Assembly (NCBI GenBank): GCA_951802425.1
Contig: OX637803.1
Span: forward strand, 2,666,001-2,730,000
Length of the DNA stretch: 64,000 bases
DNA from: Clavaria fumosa
Taxonomy: Eukaryota > Basidiomycota > Agaricomycetes > Agaricales > Clavariaceae
Direction of reading: 5' to 3'
The number at the start of each line of letters is the position of its first letter. Position 1 is the stretch's first letter. The notes under the pieces are model-generated. The model was not told where the DNA came from. It did not search any database and saw nothing but the letters and a program-made list of their open reading frames with translations. Positions 1 through 11,700 of the stretch are shown in pieces. A program made the position numbers and the translations under genes.

Positions 1-2212
1 TGGTGTGCCCCTATCCATGTGCCCCTATCCATGCAGCCCACATCTGTATTCTGTATTACCCTGCTCAATTCTATAAGCATGCCGGAGTCCTGGGTCCGTG
101 GCGCCATTCTCATTCGGATGAATTGTCTTATTCGCGGCCACTCTAGCGTTCGCTGGGAGCTCGTAGATAAACTCGGAGAGCTTCTTCAAGATAACATCGT
201 CCCCCTTGTACCCCTCAGGACCAGCATATCCGCTTCAGGAGGTAGAGACCCAGTTTCCTTCCTCCCATGAACCGGTTGCAGCAATGCATTTGGGCAAGGA
301 CGAACACATATCTGATATGGCTTGTTTTAAGACCTCTCTCCCCTCTCATATGTAGCCACTGTGCTCCTCGGGAATCCTGCGATCTGCGTATTTGTCGGTC
401 CGGCGAGGTTCGGGCCTCGGCAGCTCGTGTCTACGCACGAAGCGTTCAGAGCGCATGGCGTCACGCCCTTCGTGTTTGAAGACAAGGAGTATCTCAGCAT
501 CGCCAACGGCACGGCACCCTCCGCAGCGACGGCCGCGCTGGCGCTGCATGATGCCATACACCTGGCCCTTCTTTCCCATGTTCTCACGGCACTGTGTAGA
601 GACCCTTGGCGGCGTGCGTGGCTCGTTCCACCCTTTCATACATGATACCGCTCGCCCTAATCCTGGCCAGGTTAGCAGACAGCCTTTTTATTTATTTTAG
701 TCATCCTGTCTTATTTTAAACTCACCTAGATTGAATCTGCTCGCATTATTTGGGACCTTCTTGAAGGAAGTGCATTCGCACTCGCAAACCAAGAGGGGCT
801 GAGGATAATAGGGTGCTTCGACAGCATCGGTACCCTCTACGTACAGGAGCCCAGTTTTTGGGATCGCAGGTGGAGGAGGTTCTTCACGCGTGTGAGGCTG
901 TCACGATAGAACTGAACTCGAGTGTGTTTTTTTTCCTTTCCTTCCGCTCAATTTAGCTGAGCATCTATTTCACAGCAACGGACAACCCTCTCTTTGACGT
1001 GCAAAGTGGGGAAGTGCATCACTGCGGCAAATTCCAGCTGATGGCTGTCAGCAATGCAATGGAAAAGACTAGGCTCTGCGTTGCACCACACCGGCAGGAT
1101 TCTTTTCGCGCAGTCTACAGAGCTGCTCGACCCGGCTATGAATGGTGGCCTGCCTCCGAATGCGGCCGCGACGGACCCGTCGCTGAATTTCCATGCCAAG
1201 GGCATCGACATCGCTACTGCTGCGTATGTCAGCGAACTGGGCTACCTTGCTTATCCTGTCACGACGCATATTCAGCCCGCCGAGATGCACAATCAGTCGG
1301 TCAAGTAAGAATCCCTTTGATGACATGTCGCTCGGTTGTTCTTACACCCTTGTTCTCTTTTTTCTGCAGCTCATTGGCGTTGATCTCTGCCCGTGCTGCG
1401 ATAAATTCAGTGGAAGTGCTGCTTATGGCATCGTACCCCTATGTATTGTGCCAGGCGTTGGACCTGCGTACCCTGAAACACGACTTCTACGATTGTTTGA
1501 ACACTATTATCACTGAAGAGTATCAGAACACGTTCGCTCTCTTTACCGCGGACGTGGACGGAGACAACATCGGCAAGAAGGTCTGGATGGCCATGCGCGA
1601 GACGCTTGTGTCGACAAGCATGATGGACAGTGACCAGCGGATCCACAAGATGTGCGAGTCGAGCTCCCCAGTCTTCCTCGAGGCGTCTCAAAAGCGGAGA
1701 CATTTGGACGTCGGTGACGCGACGGACGGTAAGGACAACGAGCGTGTGCGTGTCTGTAGAGCACTCGGTGCAGACATTCAAGGCGCGCGTCGCGGAGCGT
1801 GCGGGGGCGCTGTTCGGACGGCGTACCTGACTAGGGCGATGTTTCGTTTCCTGGCGTACCTGACTGGGGCGATGTTTCGTTTCCCGTCGTACCTGACTGG
1901 GGCGAAGGGCCCCGCTCCGGCTGGACGATTCTTGGGCCGGACGAGGCCCATATATGAGTATGCCCGTGTGAGGCTTGGAGTGAAGATGCATGGATTGGGG
2001 AGCCACGTCAAGTGGGAGAAGGGTCTCGGGCTGGACGAGGCACTCATTGGTGATAACATCTCCCGGATCTTTGAGGTGAGTTGCTCACAGCCGTTTTTGT
2101 TCCTTCATCTTGTTTTGTTTCCCGTTTTCGAGCTGATTGGGGATTATGTCGGTAGGCCATGCGTGATGGCGAGATGCCGGGAGTTCTGGCCAAGTTGATG
2201 CGTACTGGCTAG
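1..2212 (+). pseudogene. PAL: Phenylalanine ammonia-lyase pseudogene, copy 1 (5' end outside window)
   Basis: PAL deaminates L-phenylalanine to trans-cinnamate in the cytosol. The reading shows the PESWVRGAI block, the MIO prosthetic-group triad Ala-Ser-Gly (ISASG, about 228-240), an intron at 242-331, then DLSPLSY, the NGTA and ALHDA blocks, [25 protein letters not shown], an intron (about 1308-1369) and NSLALISAR. After the C-terminal GRTRPIYEY block and an intron near 2074-2148 it ends with a TAG at 2210-2212. It is broken. A 2-bp loss near 600 shifts the frame before GVRGSFHPF, an extra base near 1075 shifts it after MEKTRL, and a 33-bp tandem triplication lies at 1823-1907. The same lesions occur in copy 2, so inactivation predates the duplication. 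The identification rests on many conserved blocks. Confidence 0.9.
1823..1907 (+). repeat. 33-bp tandem repeat inside PAL
   Basis: Two full 33-bp units (1823-1855, 1856-1888) and a partial third begin GTACCTGACTRGGGCGA. They triplicate the segment encoding the AYLTGA block just before GPAPA. Copy 2 has the same array at about 55,635-55,719. The insertion is a multiple of three and leaves the frame unchanged. Confidence 0.9.
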
Positions 2213-2606
2213 ATTTACACTAGTTTTCTCAAGGTGGGCTTTAATGGCATTAGAAAAGTGGAGAGAGTGCTGTGTTTGATTCACTGACATGGCTCTTCCC
2301 TGTCTTGACTTCTCTATGTTGCGGTGGATTGATTGCCAATCACACACTTTATATGATTTATTTATTAATTATTATTATTATTACTCATTTTGGGGCTATG
2401 CCCTATGCTAGAGCCAGAGTATGCTACTTGTTGCCTATCTCTATGTTGCTGAAATAGTCTGCCTCAACATGAGCTCTGGGCCACTGCAGCACCATCATGT
2501 GAGATGTGCTTGTTGAGTGTAAGAGCAAAAGAATGTGAGAGTGAGAGAATGTAAGTGTCACAGTCCTGTTCAGTTAGTAGCAGAAAGGGTTAGCAGAGAT
2601 ATAGTA

Positions 2607-2765
2607 CATCAGGAAACGTCAAATTTTCTTAACCAAACTTAGCTGAACTTGGCCAGCTTATGGCACCTTAATCAGCTTGAGAGAGGTCGCAGTAAGTAGC
2701 TACGTATCAAATAAGACAGCTAAGATAGCTAAGATATATAAGGTAGGTAAGGCAAAGACATTGGT
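2607..2765. mobile_element. Fragment of CATCAGG-terminus DNA element
   Basis: The segment begins CATCAGGAAACGTC directly after a TA dinucleotide. Its first about 130 bp match the reverse complement of 8,220-8,346, including the motif rich in CTAAG/AGCTTA steps. The opposite end is not visible because clathrin-like sequence resumes near 2766, so this is one end of a non-coding TIR element, probably truncated. Confidence 0.6.
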
Positions 2766-3588
2766 TCACAGGGTGATTTCTGGCCATCTGAAGGAAATGA
2801 ACGAGGTCCTCACGCTTGCCGGCGTGACTCAACTTCTATGATCTCTGGAGACGAAGGAGTGCGACGCTTTACAAGATAACGAGCCTGCTGCTTGAACATA
2901 GAGTTGGCGTCTGTGATAGCGACGAGTTCGTCATCATAAAATCCTTTGGCGTACGCGATGTAGGCCAAGTACGGATCGCGTGATTCGCAAAATTTGCCCG
3001 CCACCAACGGCTCGTACAGCTATGAGGAAATATTAGCACACTTTGTGGCGAGATGGCAAATTCGAGTAACGTCACTGACGCTGTTCTTTAGGACCTGCTC
3101 AGGACTGTTGTTGCTGTCGATATAAATCTTGGCAATGGCATTGAAGACGGCGGGAACTTGGCTTCCAGACTGTACACGAGCTTCCAGCCAAGGTAAGATC
3201 AATTTGAGCCGGTTGCGCTGTTCAACGTCGTGCACGAGTTCGTCAATCGGGAAGTTACCGGTGACAGATGCCAACATCGACTTAATAGCAATTTTATCAC
3301 AGTCGACGTCGAGCGACCACCAACAACTTGAGGAGGCCTGACAGAGTTGACTCGCTGGACGTAGATTTCGATGGACTTGATCAAGCCATCTTGGTACAAG
3401 TACAGGACAAGGTCGTGCACAAAGTCGAAGCGGTCGCAAACAATAATGAGGGGAAGCTGGTCTTGCAGTTTGGGTTCCTTGAGGAAGTTCTTGACTTTCT
3501 CGGGATTGTAAAAGTTGCTCTCCCTGCAAATACGTTCGACTTCGCGGATTTACCCTGTCCGAGTGGCTGCATGTATGTACATGAAATG

Positions 3589-3758
3589 TGTTGGAGGTAC
3601 AAGGAACCATAGAGTCGTCGTAGTATAGATATTACGTAATCTGCACCTACAAAGCCATGGCACGTAGCATAGTCGTTCCTTACGTGTTTACAGAGCTCAG
3701 CTAAACACGAATACCTATTACTCTATTCTCGTGGTCCCGAGGCCGAGTTATTCCAACA
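3589..3758 (+). repeat. TRIM 5' LTR
   Basis: This 170-bp LTR has inverted ends TGTTGGA and TCCAACA and matches the copy at 4444-4613 base for base by eye. Confidence 0.93.
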
Positions 3759-4443
3759 TAAACACGTTGCGGGTGGCTCCCGCTCACCACAGCCATATCA
3801 ACGGTTCTCGGGACCACCCCAAGTCGAGTACAAGTGATGATCACGATCACCTCTGGCTCAAAAGCCCCGTCACCTCACCCATACGGCCCACAGCGATGTT
3901 CTCAACGGCAACGACGTCGAAAAGAGGCTCAGCCCAGACGAATTGCGAATGCCGAACCCAAATGCGCGAAGGTGCCGACAAACAGACTTACCGTGACACT
4001 TCTGGCAGCCCGACTGAAGCACTGAGGCCTCAGGTCCACTCCGTCGAATGCTAAATGAGAAGGCACAAAACAAAACAAAAAAGAAACCAAAAAAAAAGGA
4101 TGCAGAAACGATTCCAAGACACTGAGAGGCCCCCGCTTACCCATCTCGCCTCCTCAGCCCGGCCGAGGGCCCTGCGCCAACTCGACAGCTTAGAAACACC
4201 GACGAACGGGCCTACTGACCCTCACGACAGCTATTGCAGACAGAACGAGGCACAGCCCCACCTCTGCATATCAGCCAAACGCGATGGCAACAAGGACCGA
4301 GAAGGATGTTTTGAGAGCGAGCAAGAGTGCACGAAGGGGCCACCAGTGCCAAACTGGCTGTAGATCCAGTGGGCGGCAATGACGAGTTCGCGCGAGTGGG
4401 CGTATTCTCTTTTATTCACTATCTACACTTCGCCGAGTGGGCG

Positions 4444-4613
4444 TGTTGGAGGTACAAGGAACCATAGAGTCGTCGTAGTATAGATATTACGTAATCTGCA
4501 CCTACAAAGCCATGGCACGTAGCATAGTCGTTCCTTACGTGTTTACAGAGCTCAGCTAAACACGAATACCTATTACTCTATTCTCGTGGTCCCGAGGCCG
4601 AGTTATTCCAACA
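4444..4613 (+). repeat. TRIM 3' LTR
   Basis: This is the second 170-bp LTR of the element, followed by the AAATG target duplication. Confidence 0.93.
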
Positions 4614-4840
4614 AAATGGACTTCTAGATCTTGACTGAGATTGACGACGGAGCCCAGGCCTGATAGACGACTTCAGTTGGCTGATGCGACAACGTTGTTT
4701 CCTGCCGTACCTGCAAAGCTCTTGAAAGACTCAAACATTTCAGCTTGAGAGGCCCGAGGATATCGGAGTACTTGATCGCAATCTGAACCACGACCTGCAA
4801 GTTTTGCCGAATGTTGACACGAAGCATTTCCTGCAAACAC

Positions 4841-4902
4841 TATAGAAATCTAGGGTTACTGCGTTAGCTCAGTCAAATAGTGGACTGTATGTATTTGTTG
4901 TA
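4841..4902 (-). repeat. Copia A 3' LTR, outer piece
   Basis: These 62 bp match the end of the 5' LTR and run up to a TA where a TIR element entered. The remainder is at 14,622-14,788. Confidence 0.9.
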
Positions 4903-5339
4903 CATCAGGAAAAGTGCAAAGTGACTTAGGCAGTCTTAGACCTGTCTTAAATTGGATTTAAGAAAAATTAAGACAAGTTGGACTAAGATGAGACTGTCTT
5001 AGTCTAAGACAATCCAATTTTCCACATTTGTCTTAGATACATCTTAATAATCTTGGCAGGCCTTAATGATTCTTAGCATCTGGCAGACCAAGAGGTATCA
5101 AGTATAATTAAGAACCAAAAGTTAGCCTTACAGCTACTGAATCTGACTGAAACCTGTCTTAAACACCTCAGGAAACATAAAACTTTCTTGACCAGAACTT
5201 GGCCAAACTTCAATGATCTTAATCCTCAAATTAGACTCAACTTATTAGTAATCAAGTAGTTGATTAAAAAATATTATTAATCAAGTACAGTCAAGTACAG
5301 TCAAGTACATGTAAGAACATATAAGGCCTATGTAAGGAG

Positions 5340-6670
5340 CAACAGCAGCAGCTGCCGCTGCTGCTGCTATTGCTCCGCCGCCGCCGCCGCCACCGCCATT
5401 GCTGCTGCCACCGTCGCTGCCGCCACCGCTGCTGTTGCTGCCGCCGTCGCTGCCGCCGCCGCCGCTGCTGTTGCTGCCGCCGTTGCTGCCGCCGCCGCCG
5501 CCGCTGTTGCTGCCGCCGCCGCCGCCGCTGTTGCTGCCGCCGTCGCTGCCGCCGCCGCCGCCGCTGTTGCTGCCGCCGTCGCTGCCGCCGCCGCCGCCGC
5601 TGTTGCTGCCGCCGTTGCTGCCGCCGCCGCCGCCGCTGTTGCTGCCGCCGTCGCTGCCGCCGCCGCCGCCGCTGTTGCTGCTGCCGTCACTGCCGCCGCC
5701 GCCGCCGCTGTTGCTGCCGCCGTCGCTGCCGCCGCCGCCGCCGCTGTTGCTGCCGCCGTCGCTGCCGCCGCCGCCGCCGCTGTTGCTGCCGCCGTCGCTG
5801 CCACCGCCACCGCCGCTGTTGCTGCCGCCGTCGCTGCCGCCGCCGCCGCCGCTGTTGCTGCTGCCATCGCTGCTGCCGCCGCCGCCGCTGTTGCTGCCGC
5901 CGTTGCTGCCGCCGCCGCCGCCGCTGTTGCTGCCGCCGTCGCTGCCGCCGCCGCCGCCGCTGTTGCTGCCGCCGTCGCTGCCGCCGCCGCCGCCGCTGTT
6001 GCTGCTGCCGTCGCTGCCGCCGCCGCCGCCGCTGTTGCTGCCGCCGTCGCTGCCGCCGCCGCCGCCGCTGTTGCTGCCGCCGTCGCTGCCGCCGCCGCCG
6101 CCGCTGTTGCTGCCGCCGTCGCTGCCGCCGCCGCCGTCGCTGCCGCCGCCGCCGTCGCTGCCGCCGCCGCCGCCGCTGTTGCTGCCGCCGTCGCTGCCGC
6201 CGCCGCCGCCGCTGTTGCTGCCGCCGTCGCTGCCGCCGCCGCCGCCGCTGTTGCTGCCGCCGTCGCTGCCGCCGCCGCCGCCGCTGTTGCTGCCGCCGTC
6301 GCTGCCGCCGCCGCCGCCGCTGTTGCTGCCGCCGTTGCTGCCGCCGCCGCCGCCGCTGTTGCTGCCGCCGCCGCCACCGCTGTTGCTGCCGCCGTTGCTG
6401 CCGCCGCCGCCGCCGCTGTTGCTGCTGCCGTCGCTGCCGCCGCCGCCGCCGCTGTTGCTGCCGCTGTTGCTGCCGCTGCTGCCGCCGCTGTTGCTGCCGC
6501 CGTCGCTGCCGCCGCCGCCGCCGCTGTTGCTGCCGCCGTCGCTGCCGCCGCCGCTGCCGCTGTTGCTGCCGCCGTCGCTGCCACCACCGCCGCCGCTGTT
6601 GCTGCCGCCGTTGCTGCCGCCGCCGCCGCCGCTGTTGCTGCCGCCGTTGCTGCTGCTGTTGCTCCGTCGC
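5340..6670. repeat. 36-bp GCC/GCT minisatellite
   Basis: About 35 imperfect copies of a 12-triplet unit built of gcc, gct, gtt and gtc. The typical order is gct-gtt-gct-gcc-gcc-gtc-gct followed by five gcc. All six frames stay open for hundreds of codons because the triplets contain no stop. The predicted Ala/Thr, Arg/Cys/Gln and Pro/Leu proteins are a result of this composition and are not called genes. Confidence 0.95.
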
Positions 6671-7140
6671 AGCCGTTGCTGCTGCTGCTGCTACCGCCGT
6701 CGATGTTGCTGTTGCCGCCGCCGCCGTCGATGTTGCTGCCGCTGCCGCCGTTGTTTCGCTGTCGCCGCCGCCGCCACCCCGTTGCTTTGCTGCCGCCACC
6801 GCCGCCGTCGATGTTGCTGTCGCCGCCGCCGCTGTCAATGTTGCTGCCGCCGCCGCTGCCCCGTTGCTTTGCTTTGCTGCCGCCGCCGCCGCCCTGTTGC
6901 TTTGCTGCCGCCGTCGCCGCCGCCGCCGCCCCGTTGCTTTGCTGCCGCCGCCGCCCCGTTGCTTTGCTTTGCTGCCGCCGCCGCCGCCCCGTTGCTTTGC
7001 TTTGCTGCTGCCGCCGTCAATGTTGCTTTGCTGTCGCCGCCGCCGCCGCCATGGTTGTTGCTGCTGTAGCCGCTGCTGTTGTTGCTGCCGCCGCCGCTGT
7101 TGCTTTGCTGCTGCTGCCACTGCTGCCGCCGTCATCGTCG
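6671..7140. repeat. Degenerate GCC/TTGCTTTGCT repeat tract
   Basis: This continues the minisatellite but is less regular, with repeated TTGCTTTGCTGCCGCC and GTCGATGTTGCTG blocks. No gene is seen. Confidence 0.85.
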
Positions 7141-7640
7141 ATGCCGGAGGAGAAAGATAGGGAAAGGAAGGGGAGAGAAGAGAGGGAGGAGAGGGAAAGA
7201 GAGGAGAGGGAGAAGCCGCCCTCACCATCGCTCTGTAAATAATAAAAAATGAAAAGAATATGAACAAAAGGGGAGAGGACGCACCTGATGGACCCTCCCT
7301 GAGGGTGCCGCCGCCGTCGTTGTTGTGAGGAGAGAGAGGGGGAGAGGGCCGCCGCCGCCGCAGTCATCGCTGGAGGAGAGAGAGGGTGAGGGTGAAGGTG
7401 CCGCCGTCGTCGTCGCTGGAGGTGAGGGTGAGGGTGCCGTCGCCGTTGTCGTCGTTGCTGGAGGTGAGGGTGAGGGTGCCGTTGTCGTCGCTGGGGATGG
7501 GATAGAGGGAGGAGAGAGAGGGAGAGGAGAGGAGAGGAGAGGAGAGGGAGAGGGTGTCGCCGCCGTTGTTGTCATTGCTGGGGATGAGAGAGAGGGAAGG
7601 GAAAGCGAGAAGGTGCCGCCGCCGTCGTCGTCAGAGAGGC
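7141..7640. repeat. Purine-rich GGGAGAG tract
   Basis: Runs of ggagagag and gaggtgagggtgagggtgcc on the plus strand alternate with ccgccgtcg. The same pairing of a triplet-repeat block with a polypurine/polypyrimidine block recurs at 28.0-28.5 kb and 39.0-39.8 kb. Confidence 0.85.
7233..7284 (-). other. Intron-like module in trinucleotide repeat, copy a
   Basis: On the minus strand CATCAG is followed by GTGCGTCCTCTCC, a T-rich stretch and TTATTTACAG. This has the form of a 52-nt GT-AG intron. Similar modules occur at 28,401, 39,149 and 39,579. Confidence 0.5.
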
Positions 7641-8455
7641 ATGGGTGATGGTGGGAGAACGACAAGTTCAACATAGCATGTGACGACTTTCTGAAGGTCG
7701 GAGTTTAAAATAAACACAACGCGGATTTGTTCCTGCGCCCTCAGTAAATGTGTATAAATCATGAAAATATTAATATAAGCCATCCTAATAAGCATTTATA
7801 TCCTATCAAAATTTGAAGGTAATCCATTCATTGGTTGTTGAGAACCCACAGTGTTGTCATGCTGAGTTTGAAATTGCAGGAACTTCGCACTTCACACTGC
7901 AGGCAAATGCAATGCTGACACAGCCTCACCCTGATTAGGCAGTACCCTCTAATAGTGAACCCTGAACTGAACTGCAAGTTCAGTTCAGGTGAGGAAGTGA
8001 ACATCTGAGGACTGAACCAAAGCTTGGATTTAGTGACCAGTTCAGACTGAACTTTGACTGCACCATGGGGATCTTTGACCATAAGGGTGCTCAAGCACCA
8101 CACCTAAGACAACATTCATTCTAAGACCAACAGCAACAGCAGCATCAGCAGCAAAGCAGTGATGGTGGCAGAAATGCAGCAGCAGTGGCAAAGCAGTGAC
8201 AGTGGTGGCGGCAGTGGCAGCTTGTCTTATACATCTTAGCCATCTTAGCTGTCTTATTTGATATGTAGCTACTTGTGTCAAGCTGGCTAAGGTGCTTTAA
8301 GCTGGCTAAGTTCAGCTATGTTTGGTTAAGAAAATTTGATGTTTCCTGATGCAGCAGATTAAGTCATTTTAAGACATTTGATTAAGACTCTGCTGGTCAT
8401 TTTCATGGTCTTGGCTTCAATGGCTTGGGTGCACCACTTCATTGAATCACATTTT
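7641..8455. other. Non-coding interior of the TIR element
   Basis: No gene is recognised. The stretch holds short self-complementary GAACTGCAAGTTC steps near 7970, CAG-rich triplets near 8120-8220, and at 8220-8346 the end of a second CATCAGG-type element (reading GTTTCCTGATG) that matches 2607-2740 in reverse. Confidence 0.6.
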
Positions 8456-8460
8456 AATAT

Positions 8461-8750
8461 TATCAGACTGGGTCTCACACAACTTAAGCGTAAGGTCATG
8501 ACGACAATACTAAGATAAGGGGAAAAGGGTACAAGAATGGAAAAGACGTAGTATATATAGTGAACGCTTCGGCATTTGCCGGCGTTCCCACGCTCGGACC
8601 TCTCGGATCACGTGATGCGCCCAGGCCCAGGTCATGTGATCTTACGATTATGTAATCTGACCACAGCCACAGGTCATGTGACCTTCCAACAACCCTCCCC
8701 AGTTTCTCCACAACTGCACTTTGGGATGGCTTACCTAAGCGATCCTAACA
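8461..8750 (-). repeat. Gypsy A 3' LTR
   Basis: A 290-bp LTR nearly identical to 13,757-14,046. It carries a TATATATA box near 8550 and several TCACGTGA-type palindromes that may be E-box-like protein sites. Confidence 0.93.
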
Positions 8751-8761
8751 TCACCCCCCTC

Positions 8762-11700
8762 TTAAGGCTGGGCGTCCCGACCAGCTAGCTTGGCCTTGTC
8801 AGGGTGGGAGAGGAAGAAGTCCCGGAGAAGCAACGTTACGTTAGTGAGGTTCCTACGGGGCTCCCAAGTGTTTTCCTCCACTGGATATCCCAACCACTTC
8901 ACCAAGTACTTCACCCCACATCCCACCTTCTTAACATCAAGGATCGCCTCCACATCATACTCCAGGTGGTCGTCATCAATCATAGGGGGTGGAGGGGGAG
9001 GCAGGTTCTGAGAAGGGAAGGAGGGGGGGTGGTATGGTGTCAACAGCAACTCATTGAAGACCCGATGGATGTGCCAGGCCCGAGGGAGCTTGAGGCGATA
9101 CCCAGCAGGTCCCACCTTCTCCTCAACTGCAAAGGGGCCTGCTCTCTTGTTGTCAAGCTTTTTACAGGGCCGGTCCATCTTCAAGTTTCTAGTATCCAGC
9201 CAGACCAGATCTCCCTCAGAGTACTCCCGACTTGGGCATTTCCCCTTATCGTAGCTCTTCTTCATCGCTGCCACCGCTTTCTCCATTGCCTCCTTGGCTG
9301 CTCTTCGGGACTCCGTGAGCTTAGCCATCCACTCGTCTGCTGCCGGGTTCACCTCAGAAGGTGGCCGGAGCCCCCCATTCCATGGGTGTCGTCCATAATC
9401 GAGGAAGAAAGGTGTCTGTCCTGTCGCTGAGTGCTCACAATTATTAAGAGCAAACTCCGCAGTGGACAACCATTCAGCCCAGTCATCCTGGAGATGGTCC
9501 ACATAAGCCCGGAGATAGATCTCCATCTCCTGGTTCGCCCGTTCCGTCTGTCCATCAGTCTGTGGATGAAAGGCAGTACTTGGATTTGCCTTTACCCGGA
9601 TCATGGAGTAGAACTCCTTCATGAAGCGGGACACAAACTGGGACCCCCGGTCACTCACAACCTTGTGAGGGACTCCATGGTCACGAAACACTCGATCCCG
9701 GAGGAGACGCGCCGCTCCAAGTCCTGTGAGGTCGAGCCCAATCGCTTCGAGCAGTGTCCGTTTCGTGAATTTGTCGACAATAACAAGGATGGCATTATGT
9801 CCACGGGAGAGGGGGAGGGGACCGACTATGTCCCATGAAATCACCGACCAGGGACCATCGGGCACCAGATGGGGGTGCAGTGGGGCAGCACGCTTGGTAC
9901 GGTCGGGCTTCGTCCGCTGGCATGTCTCACACCCCTGGGCATACCGATCCGCATCTTTTACCATGTCCGGCCACCAATAACCCTTCACTAGTGCTGCTCT
10001 CAACTTCCGGGGCCCAGGGTGTCCAGCAGTGGGGAGGTCATGCTCAAACTCGAGAACGGCCTCACGAGCTCCTAGGGGGACCCAAGTGACTATCCCCTTC
10101 CGCCAGAGTCCAGCACGATCTTGTGTCCACTCATCATCAAGCTCCTCCGGCTTCTGTATGTGTACCGCGCTATTTTTCTGGAGTAGCATCTCCATTTCCG
10201 ATGTGAATGACACACGGACTTCCGTTTCCGGGAAAACCTGCACCGGTGCATCCTCCTCCACCATCTCTCCATAGTCTGGTCTCCGGGAGAGTGCATCTGC
10301 CTTTGTATTCGACTTGCCAGTGCGATACTTTATCTCAAAGTCAAAGCACTGGAGCTCTCCAACCCAACGAACCTGCCTCGGCTTCAACTTCTGGGGCTTC
10401 CGGAAGTACTGGAGGTTTGCATGGTCCGTCCAGATCTCAATCGTCTCCTCTGCTCCAATGAGGTATGCTTGCCACTCGCGAAGTGCCCGAATCACAGCCA
10501 AGAACTCCTTGTCGTACACATCGTAGTTCTTCTCAGCTGCAGTGAGGGCCTTGGAGATATAGTCAACAACTCTCCAGGTTCCATCCATCTGCTGCTGCGA
10601 GAGCACTCCACCAGTTGCCAGGTTGCTTGCATCTGTCTCTACCTTCAATCTCCCTTTGTCCTGAGGCAGAGCCAAGACCAGGGCCGATACGAGTGCCTGG
10701 CGGAGATCTCGGAAGGCTGCTTCCTCCTCCTCCTCCCATTTCCATGGAACATTCCCAGTCAGCCGGAAGAGTGGCTTTGCCCGGGCAGAAAGATTCGGGA
10801 TGTGCCAGTGGAGGTAGTTCAGCATTCCATTGAACCTCTGGACATCCTTCACATTCTTGGGACGTGGCCAATCTCGGACTGCCGCACCCTTGGCCGGATC
10901 ATGCTCTAGTCTGTTGTGGGAGATCTTCATCCCCAGGAAGATGATCTCGCTCTTCTCAAACTCGCATTTACTGAGTTTGAGACACAACCCATTCTCTCCA
11001 AACTTCCTCAAGACCCGATCCATCCAGTACCGGTGTGTAGCCAAGTCCTCTGCAAACACAATGACATCATCTGCATAGGCCCTCACATGTCCTCCTGCAA
11101 TCTCCTCCCTCAACACATGATTCATGAAGCATTGGAAGGTAGCAGGGGCATTCTGCAGTCCAAACCACATGACAGCTGGTTCGAAGAGTCCACGGGGTGT
11201 CAGGAAGGCGCAGCGGTGCTGGTGCTTGGGCCAGACCTGCATAGATGGGAAACCTCCCTTTGCATCAATCTTAGAGTAGATCGACACTCCTTTAAGCACA
11301 TCCACTGTGTCTCGGATGCGGGGGTGCATTCAGCCTCGAGTAGTCGATGATTGGCTGCAGTTTGTCCTTCTCATGTTTGAAGAAGAAGGGGCTGGCATAC
11401 GGGGATTTTGAGGGCCGGATTCGTCCAGAAGCAAGCTGCTCATCCACCCAACAGTTCATCTCCACCATCTCCTGCCGTGTCAAAGAATACAGCTTGGAGG
11501 AGAGGTGCTCAGGGTCCTTTTTGAACTTGATCTTAATATCGAAGTCTGGTCGGGAGTGGGGAAGTTCATCCCACTTCGCTTCACTAAACACCAAAGGGTA
11601 GCGGCTGGGCCAATCGGGGGTAGGGCCAGAGTTGGGAAAACGGGTGTCCAGAATACTCGTGGATGCGAGGGTACTCGTTTTCAGGGGTGCAGAGGCTCGA

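Larger units (their letters stand above)
1..2606. repeat. Segmental duplication, copy 1
   Basis: This segment matches about 53,820-56,427 in the same orientation at an offset of about 53,812, with only scattered substitutions and a 9-bp TTA-repeat expansion in copy 2. It covers the PAL pseudogene and about 390 bp downstream. The right limit is abrupt: copy 1 runs into a CATCAGG-ended element at 2607, while copy 2 runs into a gypsy LTR at 56,426. The left limit lies outside the window. Confidence 0.93.
3589..4613 (+). mobile_element. TRIM-like miniature LTR retroelement
   Basis: Two 170-bp terminal direct repeats (3589-3758, 4444-4613), identical by eye, begin TGTTGGAGG and end TTCCAACA. They are bracketed by the 5-bp target duplication AAATG (3584-3588 and 4614-4618). 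The 685-bp interior has no recognisable gag or pol. A purine-rich CGAGTGGGCG abuts the right LTR and suggests plus orientation. The element sits inside a clathrin exon. LTR identity points to recent insertion, and movement would need enzymes supplied in trans by another LTR element. Confidence 0.92.
2766..4835 (-). pseudogene. CHC1: Clathrin heavy chain pseudogene, middle/3' part, split by a TRIM element
   Basis: Clathrin heavy chain forms the triskelion legs of vesicle coats. From 4835 downward the minus strand reads EMLRVNIRQNLQVVVQIA, is cut at 4613/3589 by the TRIM, resumes with the [10 protein letters not shown] block, and continues through [67 protein letters not shown], an intron, GKFCESRDPYLAYIAYAKGF and MFKQQARYLVKRRTP. 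It then jumps by internal deletion to HAGKREDLVHFLQMAR and stops. Several frame changes and the deletion make it non-functional. The upstream part lies at 19,225-21,075 beyond copia A, and the 5-bp TSD AACAC joins the two halves. Confidence 0.88.

Noticed and set aside
999..2198. A 399-codon plus-strand frame and a 199-codon minus frame over PAL (and the same in copy 2)
   Set aside because: They run partly out of the PAL frame, and the recognisable PAL blocks switch frames inside them. Both are shadows of the pseudogene.
5367..7267. Open frames of up to 596 codons rich in Ala/Thr, Arg/Cys/Gln or Pro/Leu
   Set aside because: They are translations of the GCC/GCT minisatellite, which has no stop triplet in any frame. 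There is no start context, domain or splice signal.
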